Made by a program: the position numbers and the translations under genes | Assembly (NCBI RefSeq): GCF_003050905.1 | Contig: NZ_QAOT01000019.1 | Length of the DNA stretch: 64,000 nucleotides | Strand: one strand, 5' to 3' | Source: Cereibacter_A azotoformans | GTDB lineage: Bacteria > Pseudomonadota > Alphaproteobacteria > Rhodobacterales > Rhodobacteraceae | Shown: piece after piece, positions 16,783 to 24,795 of the stretch | Numbering within the stretch: the stretch's first letter is position 1 | Layout: the number at the start of each line of letters is the position of its first letter | The notes under the pieces: generated by a model | Told to the model about the DNA's origin: nothing | The model's input: only the letters and a program-made list of their open reading frames with translations | The model's database searches: none

Positions 16783-17667
16783 ATGATCTCGGCAAGGATG
16801 GCGGACGAACGACCGGCGGCCCGCAGGGGGGTGCGCGCCGCGCTCTGGGCGGCGGTCTGCTGCAGCCTGGCCGCATGCGGCGGTGGGGGCGGCGGCGGCG
16901 GCCAGCCCGAGCCGAACTTCCCCGGCCGCGAGGTGGTGACCGAAGGAATCCAGAATTACGTCACGGACCACAACGGCTACAGCCGGGTCCGCATCGACAA
17001 CGCCACGAGACAGGCCGACCGCGACGCGCTTGGCCAGTTCGACGACGCCGATCCCGCCTCGCCCGCGGGCTACCGCAGCCTGATCGAGGAGGCGGAGAAC
17101 GGCTTTCCCGACTCGGTCTTCGTCGAGGTCATCGCCCGGATGGACGGGAGCGGCAAGGACGGCGGCAAGGTCGTGAAGGTCCTGCGCCTGACCGCGGACC
17201 AGGCGCCCTTCGACAATGTGGACAAGGCCGGCAATCCGGTCGGCAGCGGCAAGTATTACTTCCGCGGCACGGGCAGCTTCCGGGTCTATGCGAGCGTGGA
17301 CGGCGGCGGGGTCCTGACCGGGAAGGGCGATCTCGAGAACCTGACCATCGACTTCGACAAGGGCACGGCCGCGATCAACCTGCGGACGGGCGTCAACGAC
17401 ACGTCGCAGATCGAGACCCAGATCCTCGCCGACGATCTGGCCTTCAACATCGTGACCGGCACCTTCGGCGGCGCCATCACCCAGACCGCGCGGGTCGGAG
17501 GCGAGACGCTGACGGCCCGCGGCCACCTGCGCGGCAGCATCAGCGGCACCGAAGACAGCCTCAAGCGGCTGAACGAAAGGATGACGACCTCGGGGGTCTT
17601 CAGCGCCGATGGCGAGCGACTGAAATCCGACGGGATCTTCTGGGGCAGCCAGCTCAACTACCGCTGA
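16783..17667 (+). CDS. TbpB-like surface lipoprotein candidate
   Basis: A 294-residue lipoprotein. The signal ends in a lipobox (SLAAC), and the Cys is followed by a run of eight or more Gly, the flexible tether typical of TbpB and factor-H-binding proteins. The C-terminal half has repeated short beta-strands (LENLTIDFDKGTAAINLRTG, AFNIVTGTFGGAITQ, DGIFWGSQLNYR) like a small TbpB-type barrel. Stop and next start overlap (TGATG), so it is translationally coupled to a Slam-like barrel. I infer that the barrel moves this lipoprotein to the cell surface. Ligand unknown. Confidence 0.6.
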   Translation: MISARMADERPAARRGVRAALWAAVCCSLAACGGGGGGGGQPEPNFPGREVVTEGIQNYVTDHNGYSRVRIDNATRQADRDALGQFDDADPASPAGYRSLIEEAENGFPDSVFVEVIARMDGSGKDGGKVVKVLRLTADQAPFDNVDKAGNPVGSGKYYFRGTGSFRVYASVDGGGVLTGKGDLENLTIDFDKGTAAINLRTGVNDTSQIETQILADDLAFNIVTGTFGGAITQTARVGGETLTARGHLRGSISGTEDSLKRLNERMTTSGVFSADGERLKSDGIFWGSQLNYR

Positions 17668-18743
17668 TGGTCCGGGGAAAGTGCCGGGCCGCGCCCTGGG
17701 GGTGGCTGGGGGCGTGGATCCTTGTCCTGATGCTCGGGGTGGCCGAGGCGCGCGCCCAGAGCTACGAGCTGGGCCGCAGCGGCGATCTGGTCGTGTCCGA
17801 GCGGCTGCGGATCCTGGCCCACGGCCGGGCGCTGGCCGACGGGGCGAGCCCCATGGCGCGCATCCGATCGCTCAAGGCGGACATGACCGCGCAGGGCTTC
17901 TACCACGAAGGCCCCGGCCTCGCCTGGGTGCTGGCCGAGGCTTCGCTGCGTCCGACGCTCGGCTGGTCGCCCAACCTGAACGGGGGCGTGAGCCGCCGCC
18001 GGATCGAGTTCGGCGGCGGCTGGCTTGAGATCGACCCGGCCTATGTCGCGCGCGCGGGCGCCACGGCCGGCCTCCGGTTCGAAAGCGAGGCGCGCCTTGC
18101 CTGGGGGACGGGCCGGTTCCTGCAGGCGGAACTGGACGGCGCCATCTCGCGCGCGCGCGAAAGCGGCTATGAGCGGCGCGACCGGCGGTTCCTGCTCTGC
18201 AGCGGCAATCACGTCACGGGCTGGACCTTCCTCGACCTGTGCCTGCGGCAGACCGAGAGCGACCGCAGCCTGAGCCAGTCCGAACAGCGCGACGGGTCCG
18301 TGGCCGTCTCGCGGCTGTTCGCGGCCCCCGGCAGCTATCACGAGATCCGCATGGAACTGGGCGAGCGTCGCAGGCCGGGCATGGGCCAGCCGCGTGTCGG
18401 CCTCGAATGGCATTCGGTCTGGTCCGGCGCCGCCACCCGCTTCGGCCTGGATCTGGGACGTCCGGTCAGGGACCAGACGGTCGAGCGGCTGGAGGCCTTT
18501 GCCGAACTGCGCTGGCGCATGGGCGGGGCCGTCACCGGCCTGTCGCTCTGGGGCTCGCACGCCTCGGGCGGGCAGGTCTTCGGGATCGGGCAGAGGGATC
18601 GGACCCTCGGGCTCGCCCTGTTCCGGCAGATCACGCCCCGGCTCGACCTGTCGGTGCAATATGTGCAGACCGACTCGACCGTGGATCTCTTCGACAGCCG
18701 CCAGGTGGGCCTCGACCTGTCATGGCGCCTGCGCCTGCGGTAA
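17667..18743 (+). CDS. Slam-like (DUF560) outer-membrane beta-barrel without TPR domain
   Basis: A 358-residue protein with a signal peptide ending in ARAQ near residue 31, a short helical segment (SERLRILAHGRALADG) and then about 14 amphipathic strands. TLGWSPNLNGGVSRRRIEFG opens the barrel, and LDLSVQYVQTDSTVDLFDSR closes it, both worded as in Slam proteins. True Slam has an N-terminal TPR domain of more than 100 residues; this protein has only a short helical stretch there. It overlaps the preceding lipoprotein gene by one base. The neighbour relation is the strongest hint for a lipoprotein-export role. Confidence 0.5.
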   Translation: MVRGKCRAAPWGWLGAWILVLMLGVAEARAQSYELGRSGDLVVSERLRILAHGRALADGASPMARIRSLKADMTAQGFYHEGPGLAWVLAEASLRPTLGWSPNLNGGVSRRRIEFGGGWLEIDPAYVARAGATAGLRFESEARLAWGTGRFLQAELDGAISRARESGYERRDRRFLLCSGNHVTGWTFLDLCLRQTESDRSLSQSEQRDGSVAVSRLFAAPGSYHEIRMELGERRRPGMGQPRVGLEWHSVWSGAATRFGLDLGRPVRDQTVERLEAFAELRWRMGGAVTGLSLWGSHASGGQVFGIGQRDRTLGLALFRQITPRLDLSVQYVQTDSTVDLFDSRQVGLDLSWRLRLR

Positions 18744-18848
18744 GCCCTCTGCCTGCCGCACGGAGAACGCCCCCGCATACCCGACCCCGCGGGAGAAGGC
18801 CGCAGCCTTCATCACACAACATAATTCGCATTAGCCGACCGGCTTGCC

Positions 18849-19745
18849 TCACGCGGTCATGACCAGGCGACGACGCGCTTCCGCCGCCACCTCCCTTGTC
18901 AGCGCCTCGAGAAGGCGCGCGCCCAGTCGGGCGTGCTGCCAGTGCAGGGGAACGTCCAGAGGGCGCCCGGGCACGAGTTCGGCCAGGCGGCCCGCCGCGA
19001 GATGCCCCGCCGCCAGCGGCAGCGGGTTCAGCGCCCAGCCGAGCCCCGCGAGGCTTGCATCGAGAAATCCCTGCGTCGAAGGCACCCAATGAGTCGGCGC
19101 CTTCAGCTCGTGCCCGATCGTCTGGCGCACCCAGCGCGCCTGCAACCCGTCCTTGCGGTCGAACCGCAGGACGGGCGCCCGCGCGAGGGCCGTGGGGTTG
19201 ACCCCCTCGGGAAAGTGCCGGGCCAGGAATGCGGGGCTCGCACTGGCGACGTAGCGGAGGGCGCCGAGCGCGCGTGTCCGGCAGCCGGTCACGGGTGTCG
19301 GATCGGCGGTGACGGCCGCGAGAACCTCGCCCGTGCGCAGGCGCGCCGCGGTATGCTCCTCGTCCTCCAGCACGAGGTCGAGGAGTGCCCCCGTGGCCGC
19401 CGAGAAGCGCGCCGCGGCGGGCAGGAACCAGCTGCCGAGCGAATCCGCGTTCACCGCCACCCGGAGCGTCGCCGGCCCCTCCTCCGGTCCCGCCAGCGCG
19501 GGCAGGTCGGCCAGCTCACTCTCCAGCAGACGCACGCGCTCGACATGGGCGCAGAGCCGCGCTCCGGCCTCGGTCGGCACCGGCGGCTGGCTGCGCACGA
19601 CCAGCGTCGCGCCCACCCGCTCTTCCAGCGCGCGGATGCGCTGCGACACGGCCGAGGGCGTCACGCCCAGCACGGCCGCGGCCCGGTCAAAGCCACCCTC
19701 GCGCACCACGGCGGCAAGGGCGGCCAACAGCGGATAGTCCAGCAT
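18849..19745 (-). CDS. argP: LysR-family regulator ArgP/LysG
   Basis: A 298-residue LysR protein. The HTH is at residues 17-37 (GGFDRAAAVLGVTPSAVSQR), and the body matches ArgP/IciA: VNADSLGSWFLPA near residue 105, and STQGFLDASLAGLGWALNPL near residue 230. It is divergent from a LysE/ArgO exporter, 72 bases apart, exactly the arrangement in which ArgP/LysG activates arginine/lysine export on amino-acid excess. Start ATG 19745. Confidence in family and partner is high; the effector (Arg, Lys or both) is inferred. Confidence 0.9.
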   Translation of the reverse strand: MLDYPLLAALAAVVREGGFDRAAAVLGVTPSAVSQRIRALEERVGATLVVRSQPPVPTEAGARLCAHVERVRLLESELADLPALAGPEEGPATLRVAVNADSLGSWFLPAAARFSAATGALLDLVLEDEEHTAARLRTGEVLAAVTADPTPVTGCRTRALGALRYVASASPAFLARHFPEGVNPTALARAPVLRFDRKDGLQARWVRQTIGHELKAPTHWVPSTQGFLDASLAGLGWALNPLPLAAGHLAAGRLAELVPGRPLDVPLHWQHARLGARLLEALTREVAAEARRRLVMTA

Positions 19746-19817
19746 CCTTAGCTCCGCTTCATCAGCATTAGCATCCTGAACTGGACTACACCCGCCACCC
19801 GCGGCAGGAAAGCCGTC

Positions 19818-20447
19818 ATGCCAGACCTCGCCCCCTTCCTCACCGGCTTCGGCCTGTCCCTCGGCCTGATCGTCGCCATCGGCGCGCAGAACGCCTTTGT
19901 CCTGAGGCAAGGGCTTCGGCGCGAACATGTGGGAGCGGTCGTGGCCTTCTGCGCGCTGGCCGATCTGGCGCTGATCGCGGCAGGCGTGGCGGGTCTCGGA
20001 GCGGTTCTGGGGCGCGCGCCCGCGCTGGTGACGGGTCTGTCGCTGGGTGGCGCGGCCTTCCTCGGCTGGTACGGGCTGTCGGCCCTGCGCCGGGCGTGGC
20101 ACCCCGCTCGGCTGGTCGCCGAGAACGGGGGGGAGGCGCTGACGCGGGCGGGGGCGCTGGCCCGCGTGGCCGCCTTCACCCTGCTCAACCCGCACGTCTA
20201 CCTCGACACCGTGCTTCTGGTGGGATCGGTCGGGGCGGCGCAGCCCGTGGGCGCGCATGGGCCCTTCGTGGCCGGCGCGGGCATGGCCAGCCTGGTCTGG
20301 TTCGCCGCCCTCGGCTTCGGTGCCCGCCTGCTCGCGCCGCTGTTCGCCCGGCCGCTCGCCTGGCGCGTTCTTGACCTGCTGGTGGGCGCTGTCATGATCC
20401 TGCTTGCCGCTGGCCTTCTGAACCACGTCCTGACCGCCGCCGCCTGA
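19818..20447 (+). CDS. argO: LysE/ArgO-family basic amino-acid exporter
   Basis: A 209-residue membrane protein with six hydrophobic segments. The N-terminus carries the LysE motif GLIVAIGAQNAFVLRQGLRR (residues 15-34) and the second half NPHVYLDTVLLVGSVG, both diagnostic. It exports arginine or lysine to the outside. Divergent from argP, whose product should activate it from the 72-base shared control region. Full length for the family. Confidence 0.92.
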   Translation: MPDLAPFLTGFGLSLGLIVAIGAQNAFVLRQGLRREHVGAVVAFCALADLALIAAGVAGLGAVLGRAPALVTGLSLGGAAFLGWYGLSALRRAWHPARLVAENGGEALTRAGALARVAAFTLLNPHVYLDTVLLVGSVGAAQPVGAHGPFVAGAGMASLVWFAALGFGARLLAPLFARPLAWRVLDLLVGAVMILLAAGLLNHVLTAAA

Positions 20448-20494
20448 CCCGTCCGGTCGCGTCCAGTAGCTTGCCGGATAGCGCAGCCCGTGAG

Positions 20495-21009
20495 CCATGC
20501 ATGCGCCTCAGCTCTTTCTGCTGCTTTTCCGATAGTTTGGGCAGCTTGCCCCGCGCCCTCGCGATCGCCATTCCTTCTCGCGTCCGCGCGCGGATGAGGC
20601 CAATGCGCGAAGGCCATCCAGCTCGCGCTGGGGATATTCCTTCTCGCGTCCGAACGCGGATGAGGCCGGCCTCGAACTCCGCGAAGGTGGCGAGGATGTT
20701 GAAGAACATCTTGCCCATCGGGTCCGTGGGATCGTGAACCCACCGCCCCCAGCGCAAGCCTCACGCCCTTGGCGGCGAGCTGGTCGGCGATGGCGCGGGC
20801 ATCCGGAACCGACCGCGCCGGCGATCGAGCTTGGAGACCACGAGCGTGTCACCCTCCCGGACGGCGGCGAGCGCCTGATCGAGACCCGGCCGGGCGCGAC
20901 TCGTCCCGGTCAGGCCGTGGTCGGTGCAGATGCGAACTCCCGCGACGCCCAAGGACGCCAAGGCCTGCTTCTGCGTCCGCAGAGGGTTCCTCTTGCGGAC
21001 AAGTTCTTG
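20495..21009 (-). pseudogene. Serine recombinase (resolvase/invertase) relic
   Basis: Pieces of a Tn3-resolvase/Hin-type recombinase in at least three frames. QKQALASLGVAGVRICTDHG and LTGTSRARPGLDQAL, VREGDTLVVSKLDR are in one; after a frameshift at about 20825 come VPDARAIADQLAAKGVRLAL, then VHDPTDPMGKMFFNILATFA in a third. The N-terminal catalytic segment (YARVST) is missing and the C-terminal HTH is lost after LSEKQQKELRRMH. An in-frame 66-base duplication lies inside it. Inactive remnant of a mobile element. Confidence 0.75.
20570..20667. repeat. 66-base-period direct repeat inside the recombinase relic
   Basis: A 32-base sequence at 20570-20601 recurs at 20636-20667 with two mismatches. 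The 66-base period equals 22 codons and produces two copies of the segment GLIRxRTREG in the relic. The direct repeat arose inside the coding region after or during decay. Confidence 0.85.
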
Positions 21010-21620
21010 TTAGCACAGGGCGAGTTCGTATCGGATGTGACGCCGCACGAACGAGATGTGCCTGGTCCTGGTCTCAAGCCTCGCCGACCGTGATCGGGCT
21101 GCTCTGTGCCAACGCGCTGGTCGCGGCCACGGTTCGGATATCAATTGGGGCAGCCTTGGAACCGCATCTGGGGCCACACATCCTTAAGATGGCATCAAGA
21201 CCCGAATTCCCGGATCAGATTTCTGACAGAGCTACGCTAGAGACCACTGCATGCCGGATCAGAGCGACGCCAACTTGATGTGACCAAACTTCGTTCTCAG
21301 GACCAGCTGTATCAGTATCGAGGCCTGAATCCTGATGTGGACCGCACGGCCGGCTGCTCCTGATGCCGCTGACGTTATGCAACTTCGCGCGCCGATCATG
21401 GCCGGGCGGCGGAAAAGCACCGCCAGCGGCCGGCTTCAGCCCTTGTTGACGATCTTCCCGGATACCTGATCCGGAAGTGGGAGATGTTGTTCGGAAGAGC
21501 GACTGCGATTTTCCACGTCCCTTCAATCCCGCCCATCCGACGCACGGGCCGACTCTGCCCGTCGGCCGGCGCCCATAGCCAGCATCATCGCACGTGCCTT
21601 CGCAGGAGTTGCCATTCCCG
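21010..21620. other. Gene-poor region, visibly more AT-rich than its flanks
   Basis: About 610 bases between the recombinase relic and the chemoreceptor. All frames are short and interrupted, with poor codon bias, and I recognise no protein family, tRNA or repeat. The composition differs from the flanking genes (TATCAATTGGGG, GATGTTGTTCGG). It probably contains eroded mobile-element DNA plus the promoter of the chemoreceptor. Confidence 0.4.
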
Positions 21621-23309
21621 ATGTCCATCAAGATCAAGCTCGCCCTCGCCTTTCTGTTCGTCTTCACGCTCTTCCTGATCGCAACCGGCCTGTCGCTCCA
21701 GCGCCTGCAGGCGATGAATGCCCGCATCGAGACTCTGGCGCAGGTCGAGTTCCCCGCTGCGGTTCTTGTCGAGCGGATGGTGGCCGAGCAGCAGCGGGAA
21801 TCCGCAGCACTCCGGGATCACATGGTGGCGACCGAGGATGCAGAGCTCGAGAAGTTCGAAAAGGCGGTCTTTGCCGCCCGAAATGAGCGGGACTCCCTCC
21901 TCGCGGAGCTTCAGGCGCTGGTATCCAGTGAGGCCGAGCGGGCGAAGCTTGTCCGGATCGGCGAACTGAACATCGAGGGGAACAGGCGCAACGACGCCGC
22001 GCTGGAGCGGTCGAAGCTGTTCGACCTCGGCGGGGCCGCACATGTCCTGCACGACCCGTCCGCAAGCGGCAGCCGTGCCGAAAGGTCGCGCCTCCTGAGC
22101 GAGTTGCGAGAGCATCAGGCGGCCGACGTTGCCGCGGCTGTCAACGCGTCTCAACAGACCTACAGCACGGCGCTGCGCGACCTGCTGATCGCGGTGGGGA
22201 CGGCCATCGTGACCGGGGCGATCGCGGCCTTCCTGATCACCCGCTCGATCGTGCGTGGCCTCCGCGAGGCGCTGGCTCTGAGCGAACGGGTAGCCAACGG
22301 CGACCTGATCGCCACTTCGAACCTACGCGGCCGCGACGAGATCGGCCGGCTGCTGACCGCGAACAACCGCATGATCCTGAAACTGCGCGAGGTGGTCGGA
22401 ACCGTCGGCGCATCGGTGCAGCAGGTGACCGCCAACAGTTCTGCGATGGCAGCGACGTCGGAAGAACTGTCGCAGGGCGCGCAGGAACAGGCCTCGGCCA
22501 CCGAGCAGGCCTCGGCCTCTGTCGAGCAGATGGCGGCCAACATCAAGCAGACAGCGGACAATGCCGGTGCGACCGAGATCATGGCCCGGAAATCGGCTGA
22601 ACGGGCGCGCGCCTCGGGGACGGCGGTGGCCGAAGCGGTCTCCGCCATGCAGGCGATCGCAGAGCGGATCAACGTCGTCCAGGACATCGCACGTCAGACC
22701 GACCTTCTGGCGCTGAACGCCGCGGTCGAGGCCGCACGCGCCGGCGAGCATGGGCGCGGCTTCGCGGTCGTGGCCTCCGAGGTCCGAAAGCTGGCCGAGC
22801 GCAGTCAGACCGCCGCGAGTGAAATCTCGGCTCTCTCGACGCGCACGGTCCAGACCGCGACCGCTGCCGGCCAGATGCTCGGCGAACTCGTGCCCGACAT
22901 CGAGAGCACCTCCAACCTCGTGAGCGGCATCTCGGTGGCCTCGCGCGAACTGGCGCTGGGAGCGCAGCAGGTGGCCACGGCCATCCAGCAGCTTGATACG
23001 GTCACGCAGCAGACGACGTCGGCATCAATTGAACTGGCGTCCGGGGCGGAGGTCCTCTCCGGACAGTCCGAAGAACTGCAGCGAACGATGACCCATTTCC
23101 GTCTGGAGGCGACAACCGCCACCTCCAAGGCACCGGCAGCAGGGTCGGCCGTGCATGTCGAGGGTCCGGCTCGATCCCCTCGCCGGGCCACCCCGAACCT
23201 CAAGGCAACACCCAAAGCGAAAGCACCCGGAGGCTTCGCCTTGGACATGGAAAAAGGTGCCTCCGACGACATGCTCGACAAGGATTTCCGCCGCCATGAC
23301 GCCGCATGA
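21621..23309 (+). CDS. Methyl-accepting chemotaxis protein
   Basis: A 562-residue chemoreceptor. TM1 at residues about 5-25 and TM2 at about 187-207 bound a helical periplasmic domain of some 160 residues (four-helix-bundle type). HAMP follows (REALALSERVANGDLIA), then the signalling domain with the conserved hairpin tip IARQTDLLALNAAVEAARAG near residue 360. There is no C-terminal NWETF pentapeptide. I choose ATG 21621 (MSIKIK); an upstream GTG at 21594 would add nine residues. The stop overlaps a PhnD-type binding-protein gene by 14 bases, suggesting the binding protein feeds this receptor. Confidence 0.9.
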   Translation: MSIKIKLALAFLFVFTLFLIATGLSLQRLQAMNARIETLAQVEFPAAVLVERMVAEQQRESAALRDHMVATEDAELEKFEKAVFAARNERDSLLAELQALVSSEAERAKLVRIGELNIEGNRRNDAALERSKLFDLGGAAHVLHDPSASGSRAERSRLLSELREHQAADVAAAVNASQQTYSTALRDLLIAVGTAIVTGAIAAFLITRSIVRGLREALALSERVANGDLIATSNLRGRDEIGRLLTANNRMILKLREVVGTVGASVQQVTANSSAMAATSEELSQGAQEQASATEQASASVEQMAANIKQTADNAGATEIMARKSAERARASGTAVAEAVSAMQAIAERINVVQDIARQTDLLALNAAVEAARAGEHGRGFAVVASEVRKLAERSQTAASEISALSTRTVQTATAAGQMLGELVPDIESTSNLVSGISVASRELALGAQQVATAIQQLDTVTQQTTSASIELASGAEVLSGQSEELQRTMTHFRLEATTATSKAPAAGSAVHVEGPARSPRRATPNLKATPKAKAPGGFALDMEKGASDDMLDKDFRRHDAA

Positions 23310-24252
23310 CCGCAATCGTGGCGCCGCCACGCTCCTCCGCGCCCGGCTGCCGATCCCGCTTCTGGCCGGGCTACTCCTGGTCCTGGCCGCACCGGAGGCT
23401 GTGCTCGCCGCGGGGGACATAACCGAATTCCGCCTCGGTCTCGCTGGGGGTGAGTCCCCCGAGGCTGCCGTCGTTGCAAACGAGTGTTACCGGGCGAAGC
23501 TCGAGGAGGCGCTCGGGGTTCCGGTACGGCTCGTGACCAGCCCCACCTATGATGGCGTCATCGACGGGTTCCTCAAGGGCGCGGTCGACATGGCCTGGCT
23601 CGGGGCCTCGTCCTTCGCCAAGATCCATCTGTCCAACCCCGATGCGGTGGACGTCACCCTGACCAAGCAGAACAAGTCCGGGCTGACCGGGTATTTCTCC
23701 TATGCCTTTGCACGCAAGGACTCGGGCATCCGATCGATGGAGGATGCCCGCGGCAGGACCTTCGCCTTCGGGGAGCCGGATTCGACCTCGGGCTACCTGA
23801 TCCCCGCGGCAGAACTTTCGGCGAAGTATGGGGATCTCTCGCGTTTCTTTGCCGCCACCCCCTTTTCGGGCGGGCATGAGAAGACGATCGTAGGCGTAGC
23901 TCAGGGTCAATACGACGCCGGGGTGAGTTCCGGCGATGGTGTGGGTTCCTGGGACGAGGGGTTCAGTTCGGGGCCGTTGCGCAAGGCCGTGAGCGCCGGG
24001 CTGGTCCGGATGTCGGATCTCGTGATGCTCTGGCAGTCGCGCATGATCCCCGAGGGACCGCTGGTAATCAGCCGCAACGTTCCGCAGCCCGTCCGTGACA
24101 CCGTGGTTCCCCTGACGGCACGGCTCCATGAGACGGATGCCGCCTGCGCACGGCTGGTGGCCGGCGGTGAGGCGAAGGACTTCGTGCCGACGACCATCCG
24201 CGCCTACAGCGGGATCATAGAGGCCCGAAAGCTGCAGGAGGCGAGTCCCTGA
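23296..24252 (+). CDS. PhnD-type periplasmic binding protein
   Basis: A 318-residue secreted protein of the phosphate/phosphite/phosphonate-binding family. The signal peptide covers residues 1-36 (hydrophobic core LLAGLLLVLAAPEAVLA). Family wording: RLGLAGGESPEAAV, VDMAWLGASSFAKIH, and FAFGEPDSTSGYLIP, which line the oxyanion pocket. No ABC permease or ATPase adjoins; instead it overlaps the chemoreceptor gene. Three explanations are possible: a chemotaxis co-receptor, an orphan transport protein, or a signal-input protein. I favour the first on position alone. Phosphonate specificity is not proven; the family is broad. Confidence 0.85.
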   Translation: MTPHDRNRGAATLLRARLPIPLLAGLLLVLAAPEAVLAAGDITEFRLGLAGGESPEAAVVANECYRAKLEEALGVPVRLVTSPTYDGVIDGFLKGAVDMAWLGASSFAKIHLSNPDAVDVTLTKQNKSGLTGYFSYAFARKDSGIRSMEDARGRTFAFGEPDSTSGYLIPAAELSAKYGDLSRFFAATPFSGGHEKTIVGVAQGQYDAGVSSGDGVGSWDEGFSSGPLRKAVSAGLVRMSDLVMLWQSRMIPEGPLVISRNVPQPVRDTVVPLTARLHETDAACARLVAGGEAKDFVPTTIRAYSGIIEARKLQEASP

Positions 24253-24786
24253 GCGCCGGTGCAAGGCCATCTGCGGGAGTGTGCGGTCCTGGCATCCTCC
24301 GGCGCAGCCTGACCGCTGATCTCCCGCGGGGATATCCTGATCGCGGCAGTCAAGATCTGATCTTGCTGCGTGAAATGCGGTGGGCCGGGCTCAGAGGCTC
24401 TTCCCCGGGCTGAACCCGATGGGCGCGAGCATGTCATGGTTGTGCAGGAGATCGGCGCAAGACCGACCTGCCGGCGCTTAAGGCCGCTTGGCGATCTCCG
24501 TCGCCAAGGCGTCCGATGCACCGCCAGACCTGCGGTCAGGACCACCGCCGTCGCACATGTCCGAAGGCGGGCCACCACCCCCGGAAACCTGGACCGGACC
24601 ACGAACAATACACTCCGACTCGTAATGTCGGAACGCCACGCACTGACCTGCCGCGGGTCAAGCCGCCGCCCATGACGCTGCCGCGCAATCCCGTTTCCTG
24701 CGGCACGTTCGATGCCGGGGCTGACGTTCAGGGCATTCCAATTCGCTGCGTCCTTCATCATGGGCCGTGACCGTTTGCAGAAATCG
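24253..24786. other. 534-base gap holding inverted repeats, no gene
   Basis: Lies between the plus-strand binding protein and the convergent end of the injection-system operon. No frame shows consistent coding or a recognisable product. It contains a long inverted repeat (24346-24369) and, at its right end, a hairpin that spans the last stop codon of the operon. Confidence 0.5.
24346..24369. repeat. Inverted repeat downstream of the binding-protein gene
   Basis: CAAGATC (24351-24357), a single T, then GATCTTG (24359-24365). The arms extend to GCAG and CTGC with one bulged T. It may be an RNA hairpin or a dimeric-protein site; no T run follows in either direction, so a terminator role is unproven. 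Confidence 0.6.
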
Positions 24787-24795
24787 TCACGGGCC
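24762..24795 (-). terminator. Hairpin at the end of the injection-system operon
   Basis: GGGCCGTGAC (24762-24771) pairs with GTCACGGGCC (24786-24795) in 9 of 10 positions around a 14-base loop. It spans the stop codon of the last gene. There is no U tract, so it is a possible terminator or mRNA 3'-end stabiliser rather than a certain terminator. Confidence 0.4.
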
